Part shown: piece after piece, positions 17,471 to 26,661 of the stretch
Position numbering within the stretch: position 1 is the stretch's first letter
Layout: the number at the start of each line of letters is the position of its first letter
Assembly: GCA_002898795.1 (NCBI GenBank)
Contig: BEIG01000012.1
Coordinates: 1 to 47,694 of the forward strand
Direction of reading: 5' to 3'
DNA: 47,694 bases
From: a bacterium HR30
Lineage (GTDB): Bacteria; Desulfobacterota; Binatia; HRBIN30
Notes under the pieces: generated by a model
The model's input: the letters and a program-made list of their open reading frames with translations, nothing else
Told to the model about the DNA's origin: nothing
Database searches by the model: none
Made by a program: the position numbers and the translations under genes

Positions 17471-18844
17471 CTATTTCTCCCCTTCGCTCGCCCGATACGC
17501 GAGGCCAGCCACCAAGCGGCTGGGTTCTCGGTTCCACGGCCCAATCCACTTCTCGATCACGCGCTCGGCTGGAGAAATGCCCTTGCGGTTCCAATCGCGA
17601 ATTTGCTCCAAATACATCGCCTCGCTTTCCAACCCCACGGGCCGTTGGCGATCGAGGCCATATTCCGCGATATCGAGGAGCTCGCGAGCGAATTCGCGCA
17701 GCTCGATGTTGCGAATCCGTGCATGCAAGCCTTGACGGTGGGCATCGTGATAAACCTGGAGCCGCTCTTCCCAACGCCACCGCTTCACCAAATCCCAGGC
17801 TGCCAACAAAGCATCGGGGTCGTAAAACACTCCTTTGACCAGCGCAGGCACCGCTAACATCAGCTCCGGCGTCTGGCTGTCGACCGAGCGAATTTCAATG
17901 TATCGCTTCATGCGGGCCTCGGGGAACAAGGTGGTCAGGTGACAGTTCCAGTCCGCTAGCGTAGCGCGCTGCCCCTGGTAACCGTCGCGCCAATACTGGC
18001 GGAAGGTCATGTGGGTCATGTCGATCCACTGGTCGCCCCGGACAATGAAGTACATCGGCACGTCGAGGGCGTATTCCACATAATCGCTAAACCCGGCTTC
18101 CGGCGAAAACACGAAGGGCAGCAAACCACAACGCGCGGGGTCGGTGTCGGTCCACACGTGCCCACGGAAGCTCAAAAACCCGTTCAAATCTCCGTCGCTC
18201 AGCGGTGAATTGCCGAACATCGCATTCAGTAAAGGAGCGAGTGCGTTGCCCAGCCGAAGTTTGGCCATGGCATCGGCTTCGCTGGCAAAGTCGATGTTGA
18301 CCTGAACCGTAGCGGTTTGCTTCATCATCCGGTGCCCCAGTGTGCCCACTTTTTCCATGTACGGGGCCATGATGCGGTAACGGCGCTTGGGCACCCACTC
18401 GATGTCCTCCACTCGACTAATGGGCTGCATTCCCAGGCCCAAAAACACGATGCCGAGTTCTTCGGCCACGGCAACGATTTGGCGCACGTGTTCCCGAAAC
18501 TCCTGCCCCGCTTCGTGCACATTGTGCCACTGCTCTCCGCTCAATTCCAACTGGCCGCCAGGCTCGAGCGTAATCGAGGCTCGCTCACCCGCAAGCGCGA
18601 TAATACGCCCGTCTTCTTCCACCGGAACCCAACCAAAACGGTCCGCCATGCGCCGCAAGATCTCTTCGATTCCGCCTGTAAACGGTGCTGCCGTGCCATC
18701 CGCAATGCGCACCCCAACTTTTTCGTATTCCGTGCCGATCCGCCACTGGTCGCGGGGCTTGCAAGCGGACTCGAAATACCGCACGAAGTCCTCGAACGAC
18801 TCGATCGGAACCTCTTCCGACACGTTAGCGACATACTGAGACAT
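17471..18844 (-). CDS. gshA: Glutamate-cysteine ligase, plant/alphaproteobacterial type
   Basis: Joins glutamate and cysteine with ATP, the first step of glutathione synthesis. The 457-residue length and sequence fit the GCS2-type family found in plants and Proteobacteria, not the E. coli-type enzyme. Conserved segments include WRIGTEYEKVG, the SITLEPGGQLELSG motif, QVNIDFASEADA and RYIEIRSVDSQTPE. ATG 18844 starts the conserved region. No gshB is in the window. It lies downstream of mgtA with about 180 bp between them that shows no gene, and it is followed closely by the SAM hydrolase and protease genes. Confidence 0.92.
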   Translation of the reverse strand: MSQYVANVSEEVPIESFEDFVRYFESACKPRDQWRIGTEYEKVGVRIADGTAAPFTGGIEEILRRMADRFGWVPVEEDGRIIALAGERASITLEPGGQLELSGEQWHNVHEAGQEFREHVRQIVAVAEELGIVFLGLGMQPISRVEDIEWVPKRRYRIMAPYMEKVGTLGHRMMKQTATVQVNIDFASEADAMAKLRLGNALAPLLNAMFGNSPLSDGDLNGFLSFRGHVWTDTDPARCGLLPFVFSPEAGFSDYVEYALDVPMYFIVRGDQWIDMTHMTFRQYWRDGYQGQRATLADWNCHLTTLFPEARMKRYIEIRSVDSQTPELMLAVPALVKGVFYDPDALLAAWDLVKRWRWEERLQVYHDAHRQGLHARIRNIELREFARELLDIAEYGLDRQRPVGLESEAMYLEQIRDWNRKGISPAERVIEKWIGPWNREPSRLVAGLAYRASEGEK

Positions 18845-19021
18845 GGCGAACTCGCACCACGAAGGCCCTTCAAATTACCCGCGGTGTTTGTCTTCGCGCA
18901 AGCCGCGCCTTCGCTTTGCTCCGCCAGCAGCTCCGCACGCCTGGGGGCGAAACTTGATCGCTCGCTTCGCGCTATTCTCTCTTTCTCTCGGAGCGCACTC
19001 CTGGCCCTGCCGCAGGCTCAG

Positions 19022-21520
19022 CTACGCGTGACCACTGCCAACGTGGCGGCGAAAGAACGAGCGCTTAACCTGTTCGACCAGGAAGAGGTACGCGAGCACA
19101 ACCGCAGCTAACACGACAAAAAACAGCGGGGGCAAGGGCCGGAAGCCGAGGTAGGGAGCCAACGGGGAAAAGGGCAAGAGCACGGCCAGGGCGACAACCC
19201 CGAGTGCGGCCGCAGCAAGAGATGGGTGAGGTCGGCTCCGCAAGGGGCTTTGTCGCGTGCGTAGGACAAAGATCACCAACACCTGCGTGGCTACGGACTC
19301 GACAAACCAACCCGTGTGGAACAACACCTGGTCAGCCGCGAACAAGCGAAGCAGCAGGTAAAAGGTGAGGAAGTCGAAGACCGAGCTGATCGGTCCAACG
19401 GAAAGCATGAAATCGCGAACAAAGCGCATCTCCCACTTGCGGGGCTTCTGCATGTCCTCTTCGTCCACTTGGTCGAGCGGTAAGGGAATTTCCGAGAGGT
19501 CATACAGCAAGTTGTTCAGCAAGATTTGCAGCGGCCGCATAGGCAAAAACGGCAAGAACAAAGTGGCGCCGGCCATGCTGAACATGTTTCCAAAGTTGGA
19601 GCTCGTGGCCATCATGATGTACTTCATCACGTTGCCAAAGGTGCGGCGCCCTTCGCGAATGCCGGCGTGCAAGACGCGCAAATCCTGTTGCAACAAGATG
19701 AAATCGGCCGCGTGCTTGGCCACGTCTACCGCGCTATCGACGGAGATCCCCACATCGGCTGTATGCAACGATGGAGCATCGTTAATGCCGTCCCCCAGGT
19801 AGGCCACCACGTGCCCCCGCGCCTTGAGCGCCAACAGCACGCGGTTTTTCTGCATGGGATCGAGCCGGCAGAAAATATTACACGCTTCCACGCGGGCTCG
19901 CAGAGCTTCGTCGTTCATGGCCGCGATCTCTTTCCCGGTCAGCACGCCGGCCACGGGCAAGTGGAGTTGGGTACATACATGACGGGTAACCCGCTCGTTG
20001 TCGCCGGTAAGGATTTTGACCGCCACGCCGCTGTCGATGAGTGCCTGAACCGCCAAACTGGCTGAGGCCTTCGGCGGGTCGAAAAAAGCTGCGAAGCCAG
20101 CGAACACCAAGTCCGTCTCGTCGGCAACGGATGCATGGTCACGCGCGGGCTCCACTTCCTTCCACGCGATGGCCAGCACGCGAAACCCGTCCTCGCCCAA
20201 GTTGTCGAACAATTGAGTCGCGCGCGCTCGAACCGCTGCGTCGAACCCCTGCACGGTGCCACTGCCCGTTTCGAACCCTTTGCACTGGGGGAGGATTTCC
20301 TCCGGCGCCCCTTTCACCAGCAAGAAGCGACGGCCCTCGCGCTCCAACAGGACGGAAATTCGCCGCCGCTCGAAATCGAAGGGAACTTCGTCGACTTTGC
20401 GCCACTGCGAAGCATCGATCTCGCGGTGCTCCAGGATCGCCTCGTCCATGGGGCTTTTGAGCCCGGTCTCGAAAAAGCTGTTAAGGTACGCCAGCTCCAG
20501 CACGTGCTCGCTAGCGTTGCCATCGATGTCGACATGTCGCTCCAGGCGGATTTTGGCTTCAGTAAGAGTCCCCGTTTTGTCGGTGCACAAGACGTCCACC
20601 GCGCCCAAATCCTGAATTGCCGAGAGTCGCTTCACGATCACGTTTTCCTTGGCCATGCGCAGGGCACCTCGAGCCAGTGTGACCGACACGATCATGGGCA
20701 GCAGTTCGGGGGTGAGGCCCACAGCTAACGCCACGGCAAACAAAAACGACTCGAGCAGGGGCCGTTGGAAAAGAAGATTCACCAACAACACGAACAGCAC
20801 CAGCCCCACCGTGAGGCGCATGATTAGCAGGCCAAACTGCCGGGTGCCGATTTCGAACGCTGTGGGCGGAGCCGGACGCTCCAGGCTGCCCGCAATACGC
20901 CCGAGGAGAGTGCGCGAACCAGTGTGCAGCACCAACATGCGCCCGGTCCCACTCACCACAGAACTCCCCAGGAACAGAGCGTAGGGCACTTCCGGGCTCA
21001 GAGCCTGCGGTTGTTGCGGAAGAGTTCCGGCCGGGGCTGCATGTCTTTCCACTGGGTATGGCTCGCCCGTGAGCGCCGCCTGATCGACGAAAATGTCCTT
21101 CCCCTCCAAGAGCCAACCATCCCCCGGAACCAAGTCTCCCGCAGCGAGCAGGACAACATCTCCCGGCACGATGGCGGAAAACGGCAGTTCCCACACCTTA
21201 CCGTCGCGCAGCACATGTGCAGTCAGCGCCACCCGTCGAGCCAGCGCTTCCGCAGCGCGGCCCGCTCGGTATTCTTGCACAAAATCCAGCGAGACACTGA
21301 GCACAATGATTGTCGCGATGATGCCCGCCCCCGCGACGTCGCCGGTCATCGCCGATACCGCACTGGCAAACAACAGCACGGACACCAGCGGGTTGGCAAA
21401 CCGCGCTAGGAACTGGCGTAGCACCTGCGTACGGCCAGTGCCCCCGAACTCGTTCGGCCCAAAACGCTCGAGCCGCTGCCGGGCCTCCTCGCTGGACAAA
21501 CCGCTACTCAGCTCCGTCAC
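19022..21520 (-). CDS. mgtA: Magnesium-translocating P-type ATPase (MgtA-like)
   Basis: A P-type ATPase of the P3B group, expected to import Mg2+ into the cytoplasm. The phosphorylation site is CTDKTGTLTEAKI, with TGEPYPVE in the actuator domain, KGAPEEI in the nucleotide domain, TGDNERVT and the hinge GDGINDAPSLHTADVGISVDSA. About ten helices are visible, with the last six in the C-terminal 250 residues. The start is uncertain. GTG 21520 gives an 832-residue protein beginning before the conserved LSSEEARQRLERFGPNEF. TTG 21550 is an alternative, and the frame runs to 21622 only through repeat-derived sequence. The 5' end abuts repeat cluster 3, so its leader may be repeat-derived. Confidence 0.93.
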   Translation of the reverse strand: MTELSSGLSSEEARQRLERFGPNEFGGTGRTQVLRQFLARFANPLVSVLLFASAVSAMTGDVAGAGIIATIIVLSVSLDFVQEYRAGRAAEALARRVALTAHVLRDGKVWELPFSAIVPGDVVLLAAGDLVPGDGWLLEGKDIFVDQAALTGEPYPVERHAAPAGTLPQQPQALSPEVPYALFLGSSVVSGTGRMLVLHTGSRTLLGRIAGSLERPAPPTAFEIGTRQFGLLIMRLTVGLVLFVLLVNLLFQRPLLESFLFAVALAVGLTPELLPMIVSVTLARGALRMAKENVIVKRLSAIQDLGAVDVLCTDKTGTLTEAKIRLERHVDIDGNASEHVLELAYLNSFFETGLKSPMDEAILEHREIDASQWRKVDEVPFDFERRRISVLLEREGRRFLLVKGAPEEILPQCKGFETGSGTVQGFDAAVRARATQLFDNLGEDGFRVLAIAWKEVEPARDHASVADETDLVFAGFAAFFDPPKASASLAVQALIDSGVAVKILTGDNERVTRHVCTQLHLPVAGVLTGKEIAAMNDEALRARVEACNIFCRLDPMQKNRVLLALKARGHVVAYLGDGINDAPSLHTADVGISVDSAVDVAKHAADFILLQQDLRVLHAGIREGRRTFGNVMKYIMMATSSNFGNMFSMAGATLFLPFLPMRPLQILLNNLLYDLSEIPLPLDQVDEEDMQKPRKWEMRFVRDFMLSVGPISSVFDFLTFYLLLRLFAADQVLFHTGWFVESVATQVLVIFVLRTRQSPLRSRPHPSLAAAALGVVALAVLLPFSPLAPYLGFRPLPPLFFVVLAAVVLAYLFLVEQVKRSFFRRHVGSGHA

Positions 21521-22422
21521 GCCACACGGTCGCTTACCACGAACGACCAACCCATCGTAAGGCCACCACAGCGAGGGTAAGAGCACACTGCCGTGTACGG
21601 GCGCACGGCCGCGCAGGGGCACACGGCGTGTTTTGGAGTGCGGCAGCCATGCTGGTGCATGCGGTACCCATCACCACCGCCTTTTCCGCCCAACCCGAAT
21701 GCCGCTAACACGTAGGGGCGCATGGCAATGCGCCCGCGTTTCCACCGCCACCACCATCGTCGCAATCGCCGCACCCGCGCCACCATGGACGGTAGGGGCG
21801 CACGGCAGTGCGCCCGTGCCTCGATCATTACGTGCGTTGCCGCAGTTGAAACGCCACCAACACGTCGTAGGGGCGCATGGCGTTTTTGGAGTGCGGCAGC
21901 CATGCGGGTGCGTGCGGGCCGAAGGCCCGCAGGAAAAGGCCGGGCGCGTGCGCACGACACATGTGTTCGGTCGTTGTGCGGACGCGGACGCCCGCGCTCC
22001 CGTGGGGGCGATGTGCCGGCGCATGGCCCCGTAGGGGCGCATGGCAATGCGCCCGTGGTTCCCCCACCTCGTGCGTTGCCAACACGGCTGAAACGTCACC
22101 AACATCTCGCACGACCCATGTGTTCGCGCGTTGTGCGGAGGAGGACGCCCGCGCTCCCGTGGGGGCGATGTCCCGGCGCATGGCCCCGTAGGGGCGCACG
22201 GCAGTGCGCCCGTGCCTCCACCACCACGTGCGTTGCCAACGCAATTGAAACGCGACCAACACGTCGTAGGGGCGCATGCCGTTTTTGGAGTGCGGCAGCC
22301 ATGCTGGTGCGTGCGGTACCCATCACCACGGCCTTTTCCGCCCAACCCGAATGCCGCTAACACGTAGGGGCGCATGGCAATGCGCCCGTGGTTCCACCAC
22401 CTCGTGCGTTGCCAGCACGGCT

Positions 22423-22662
22423 GAAACGTCACCAACATCTCGCACGACACATGTGTTCGCGCGTTGTGCGGAGAACGACGCCCGCGCTCCCGGGGTGGCG
22501 CTGCGGTAGCATCGCTAACGCGATGCCCGCGAAAGCATGGCTTTCGCACTCCATATTCACGGCCCTGGTTCGCAGCCGCACGACAACGTGGCTGAACCGG
22601 TGGTCTCGGCCGGGCGCATTGGTGCGGATGGAAACACGGGCGCACTGCCGTGCGCCCCTACC
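22423..22662. repeat. Copy 1 of a 240-bp direct duplication
   Basis: Near-identical to 22946-23182. It starts GAAACGTCACCAACATCT and ends with a GGGCGCAC hairpin and CTACC. Differences seen are a 3-bp indel near 22505 and a few substitutions, such as CCCTGG for CCCCGG. Confidence 0.85.
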
Positions 22663-22945
22663 ATCGCGCGGAGGCGTTGTGGCTGCCGAGGCAACCTGGG
22701 TGGTAATGGCAACACGGGCGCACTGCCGTGCGCCCGTGCCGGCACCGGCAAGTGCGTTGCCGTACCGCCGAAACGCGACCAACACGTCGTAGGGGCGCAT
22801 GCCGTTTTTGGAGTGCGGCAGCCATGCTGGTGCATGCGGTACCCATCACCACCGCCTTTTCCGCGCAACCCGAATGCCGCTAACACGTAGGGGCGCATGG
22901 CAATGCGCCCGTGCCTCCACCACCACGTGCGTTGCCAACATCCCC

Positions 22946-23182
22946 GAAACGTCACCAACATCTCGCACGACACATGTGTTCGCGCGTTGTGCGGAGAACG
23001 ACGCCCGCGCTCCCGGGGTGGCGCTACGGCATCGCTGACGCGATGCCCGCGAAAGCATGGCTTTCGCACTCCATATTCACGGCCCCGGTTCGCAGCCGCA
23101 CGACAACGTGGCTGAACCGGTGGTCTCGGCCGGGCGCATTGGTGCGGATGGAAACACGGGCGCACTGCCGTGCGCCCCTACC
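22946..23182. repeat. Copy 2 of a 240-bp direct duplication
   Basis: The downstream copy of 22423-22662, 523 bp further on. The high identity points to recent duplication within the cluster. Confidence 0.85.
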
Positions 23183-23260
23183 ACAGCGCGGTGGGCGTGT
23201 CCTCGACCACGACCACGCTGGCGTGACCCGTGGTAACGCCCCATTGCTCCGCGCCCCCGT

Positions 23261-25081
23261 TCAAGGGCACACAACGCGGGCGCCGGAAGGAGTGGACGGA
23301 TCGGAAACGAACGGCGGCTCGAGCGGACTTGGCCGTGGGTCACCGGCAAGCACCTTGCCGCAATCCGAGCACTGAACGTTGACCCACTGCGAGGAGCGCT
23401 GCCGCATCGCTTGCACCCAGGCGACAATGGTCATCGACTCGCCACCACTTTGGTCGGTGTACACCTTGTTGTGGCCCCACATGCCATGCCGCGATCCAGC
23501 GCCCACGTAGTAACGGTAGTTCGCCGGGTTCGCCGTAGCCGTGGCGACCAGTTGATTCATTGCGACAGTGTTCCAGGCGCAGGAGGCATCCCACCACCGG
23601 ATCCACTGCAGCACGTTGTTCGGATTCAGCATAATATTGTAAAAGCCGCTTTGGCCGCCCGAACCGCCATCGTACGCCGTCGTGTAGTGTCCCCAAGCAG
23701 TATCTGGGAAGAACGAGGCGACGGCGTTGACGTAGGCAGGCAATCCTCCACCTTGGAGAGCCGCCAAAACGCCTGGGATGTCGGGCGGGACGTGCGCTAC
23801 CAAATTCCACGTTGGCAGCTCGTCCAGGAGAAAACTCGTGGTAATCACGCCGTTCCCAGCATCGCCCAGGACCGAAAACGGCGAAGCCGGCCACACGAAG
23901 TGGTGGAGGGGCGCGTTGAAAAAGGCCCCGTAGGCTCCAGCGCTGGTTCCAGCCACGAACACCTCATCGGGGTTCACGAAGTGCTCGCGTGCCCATTTCT
24001 CCACCACACGGGCATTGTGATAGCCCCGATGGAACACAAGAACGTCCGGCGACCCCACGTACACACGATCGGCATCGCCAAAGTGCAAATCTCCGGTGCA
24101 GTAGGGGACAAAAACGATGTGCCAATCTCGAAACGGATTTCTGGGGTCGCTTAGGTTCGCAAATCCGGCAGGGCTCGCCACATTGTTCGGGTTGTCGGAG
24201 CCAGCCGGGTCCACAGTGAAGTCGAAGGTGAACAGATCACCGCAGGTAACGCGGTTCCAGCAAGCTCCTCCCCCTTGGTAGTAAATCAAAAGGTTGTTCG
24301 TTGCGCCCCGCTTCGCAAAAAAATGAAACGGCGAGTCGAACGCACACCGTGGACGGAGCAATTCTCCCTGGTAACTCACGGCTGCAGCAGGCGTGACCGT
24401 GAGAAAGGAATCGTCGGGCACCGCGGGAGAAACGGTAGCCAGCTCGATTGCGTCGCCCACGAGGTCTTCGACCAGTGCTTGCACTTGAGTTTCGGTAGCA
24501 ACCGTCGGGCAACTCCCTCGGGTGGCCCGCGTCCACGCGTTGGTAAACCGCGTTACTGCCCGGTTTCTTTTCTCTGCACGCTTGCTGCGCGAGGGGTCAC
24601 GGTCGAGCCGGGTCACGAACGCCGCCTCCGCAGCCAAAAACGCCCGGCACTTGGCTCCGACTGCACGAAGCAACGCGCGACTACAACGGGCGTGAGCCAG
24701 CGTGTTCAAATCGAGGCCAGACTCGATCGTGCTGCGCAACGTTTGCAGCCATGTATCGACAGTCGCCTTTGCCGTCGTGGCAGTGGCCGTGGTCTCGCTG
24801 CAATCCACCCCCTCAGCCGAGGCCGCCGCTTCCGCCCTGGCCCAGCGCTGGCTCAACAACGTGCTTGCTTCGCCGATGGCCGCGTCGCGCTTGGCAGTGT
24901 TCTGAGAAACCTCCCAGGCAGCCCATGCGCGAGAAACAGCGCGGCAGTACGCTGCCGCAGCACGAAGCTTGGCACCGACACAACGGTTCGTGGGATACGC
25001 CCTTCCCACGGCCCAGGCCGGCGGCACGAGGAACAAAGCAACACCGAAAGCTACCCAGACCGCGCGTCGGATGGTCACCAC
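23261..25081 (-). CDS. Secreted pectin-acetylesterase/Notum-like serine hydrolase with duplicated Cys module
   Basis: A 606-residue secreted protein. A signal peptide (IRRAVWVAFGVALFLVPPAWA) is followed by two helical modules of pattern C-x11-C-x45/47-C (Cys 34/46/94 and 133/145/191). The C-terminal 350 residues look like the pectin-acetylesterase (PAE/Notum) family: YYQGGGACW as oxyanion-hole segment, nucleophile Ser in GTSAGAYG, Asp in LGDAGNG and His in GSRHGMW. Such enzymes deacylate polysaccharides or lipidated proteins; the substrate here is unknown. GTG 25081 is preceded by AAGGAGGAGG, a strong ribosome-binding site; GTG 25078 is equally possible. The 3' end lies about 80 bp from cluster 3. 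Confidence 0.82.
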   Translation of the reverse strand: MVTIRRAVWVAFGVALFLVPPAWAVGRAYPTNRCVGAKLRAAAAYCRAVSRAWAAWEVSQNTAKRDAAIGEASTLLSQRWARAEAAASAEGVDCSETTATATTAKATVDTWLQTLRSTIESGLDLNTLAHARCSRALLRAVGAKCRAFLAAEAAFVTRLDRDPSRSKRAEKRNRAVTRFTNAWTRATRGSCPTVATETQVQALVEDLVGDAIELATVSPAVPDDSFLTVTPAAAVSYQGELLRPRCAFDSPFHFFAKRGATNNLLIYYQGGGACWNRVTCGDLFTFDFTVDPAGSDNPNNVASPAGFANLSDPRNPFRDWHIVFVPYCTGDLHFGDADRVYVGSPDVLVFHRGYHNARVVEKWAREHFVNPDEVFVAGTSAGAYGAFFNAPLHHFVWPASPFSVLGDAGNGVITTSFLLDELPTWNLVAHVPPDIPGVLAALQGGGLPAYVNAVASFFPDTAWGHYTTAYDGGSGGQSGFYNIMLNPNNVLQWIRWWDASCAWNTVAMNQLVATATANPANYRYYVGAGSRHGMWGHNKVYTDQSGGESMTIVAWVQAMRQRSSQWVNVQCSDCGKVLAGDPRPSPLEPPFVSDPSTPSGARVVCP

Positions 25082-25566
25082 CTTTGGCCTCCTCCTTGGT
25101 GGTGCTTACGTGGCGGCGCCACCCGATGCAAGCAGGAAGATTCGCGGAGAGAGCATCTGTGGCCCGGCTAGCGGCACCCCGTCTTCGTTGGCTCGCGGCC
25201 CGAGAGGCCGGGCTCCCTTCCGCCGCGCTCTACAAGCAAAGCGCCACAGTAAGGGCGCCGGTCCACCGCGCCCCATCCACAGGCCCAACCCTAAGGCTCC
25301 TCTCCTCTCGCTCGATTGCTCAGAGTCTTCGCTGATGTGGCGACAGTTTGCACGGAGTGTGCGGTGGCTCTCAGAGCGGGGCACACGTACGGCAACGACC
25401 CCGAGTTTCTCCGGGCACGTCGCGTTGCAATTCTACGGCGCATCGGCTACGCGACCGAGCCACTGAAGCGTGTCAATGCGCGAGGGAATGTGGGCCGCAA
25501 CCGAACCACAATGGGCACCGCTAGCTAGTGGTGAGCGGTAGCGGTCAACCGCAACGAGAGGGTACA
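25082..25566. other. Intergenic region between divergent genes, no gene seen
   Basis: About 485 bp between the hydrolase and pheA. I see no gene, tRNA or clear attenuator. A small inverted repeat (GCGGT 25541-25545 with ACCGC 25548-25552; a second GCGGT at 25535 could compete) lies just before the pheA ribosome-binding site. Both promoters are presumably here, but no convincing pair of boxes was found. Confidence 0.5.
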
Positions 25567-26655
25567 GTGCGAAGACCGACTTCCATCGAGGAACTACGAG
25601 CTCGCATCGACGAGATCGACAAGAAACTGCTCGCTTTATTGAACCGCCGGGCGCGCTTAGCGCGCGAAATCGGTGAGCAGAAGCGGCGGCAGAACGCGGC
25701 GGTTTACGCTCCAGCACGGGAAAAGTACATTCTCTCTCGCTTGCAGCGGGCCAACACCGGCCCACTGCGGGCGGACCAAGTGCGCAGCATTTTCCGAGAG
25801 ATCATCAGCGCTTGCCTGGCTCTGGAACAGCCGCTGAAAATCGCTTGTCTCGGACCGCTCGGAACGTTTTCCCACCAAGCTGCCGTTCAACAGTTCGGCA
25901 ACCAGGCTGATATCGTTCCCGTGCCAACCATCCCCGAGGTATTCGACGAAGTGGAGCATTATCGGGCTGATTACGGCGTGGTACCGGTCGAGAACTCGAC
26001 GGAGGGCGTGGTTGCGGTCACCCTCGACCGGCTTGCCGATTCACCCTTGACGATCAAGGCGGAAATCCTGCTGCGCGTCGAGCCTTGCCTGCTTTCGCGG
26101 GTAAGTCGGCTGGAGGAGGTGAAGCTCGTCGTGGCGCACCCACAGGCGCTCGCTCAATGCCGCTTGTGGCTGCAGCAGCACCTGCCCGGCATTCCGCAAA
26201 TGGGCGCCTCCAGCACCGGAGCGGCAGCGCAACGGGCCCAAAAGGAGCGTGGCGTTGCTGCGGTCGCCAGTAAACTGGCGGCCGCGCACTACAATCTGAA
26301 CATTCTGGCCGAGAACATTCAGGACCTCGCCAATAACTTCACCCGTTTCTTCGTGCTGGGACACGACGGCTTGGCCAGCCCCAGTGGCGAGGATAAAACC
26401 TCGATCGTGATCTCGACCCGCCACGAAGCCGGGGCGCTGTATCGTGTGTTGCAGCCGTTTGCGGAACATGGCGTGAGTTTGTGCAACATCGAGTCGCGAC
26501 CCCTGCGGAACCGCCCGTGGGAGTATCTGTTTTTCCTCGACATGGTGGGCCATGTACAAGAGCCCCACGTGGCTCAGGCACTGGCCGAAGTCGAACGCCG
26601 CTCGTTGTTCTGCAAGGTTTTGGGCTCTTACCCCGCAGCCGCTCGGCCCGACTGA
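25567..26655 (+). CDS. pheA: Bifunctional chorismate mutase/prephenate dehydratase
   Basis: Converts chorismate through prephenate to phenylpyruvate for phenylalanine synthesis. Three domains are visible in 362 residues: a helical AroQ-type chorismate mutase (about 1-85, starting IEELRARIDEIDKKLLALL), a prephenate dehydratase (about 95-270; GPLGTFSHQAA, PVENSTEGVV, and NFTRFFVL with the catalytic Thr-Arg-Phe), and a C-terminal ACT domain with the ESRP Phe-binding motif, so feedback inhibition by Phe is likely. GTG 25567 follows a GAGAGG ribosome-binding site; GTG 25528 is in frame further up. It heads a long plus-strand operon and is 6 nt from hisC. Confidence 0.95.
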   Translation: MRRPTSIEELRARIDEIDKKLLALLNRRARLAREIGEQKRRQNAAVYAPAREKYILSRLQRANTGPLRADQVRSIFREIISACLALEQPLKIACLGPLGTFSHQAAVQQFGNQADIVPVPTIPEVFDEVEHYRADYGVVPVENSTEGVVAVTLDRLADSPLTIKAEILLRVEPCLLSRVSRLEEVKLVVAHPQALAQCRLWLQQHLPGIPQMGASSTGAAAQRAQKERGVAAVASKLAAAHYNLNILAENIQDLANNFTRFFVLGHDGLASPSGEDKTSIVISTRHEAGALYRVLQPFAEHGVSLCNIESRPLRNRPWEYLFFLDMVGHVQEPHVAQALAEVERRSLFCKVLGSYPAAARPD

Positions 26656-26661
26656 CGAACC

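Larger units (their letters stand above)
21580..23183. repeat. Repeat cluster 3: largest mosaic of hairpin modules
   Basis: About 1.6 kb without a credible gene. Hairpins are mostly in the GTAG-first orientation: GTAG followed by stem GGGCGCAC/GTGCGCCC or GGGCGCAT/ATGCGCCC. The two-hairpin composite occurs in reverse at about 21712-21840. Other modules are the TGCGGGCC/GGCCCGCA stem, the ACACATGTGT palindrome (repeated near 21957, 22449 and 22971, with a one-base variant near 22117), and GAAAGC-CAT-GGCTTTC with GCATCGC/GCGATGC. Cores of the cluster 1 type appear at 22637 and 22715 (78 bp apart), showing the clusters exchange parts. All long frames here are repeat readings. Confidence 0.9.

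Noticed and set aside
21671-22645. A 324-codon minus-strand frame
   Set aside because: It is entirely made of repeat modules and carries no protein motif.
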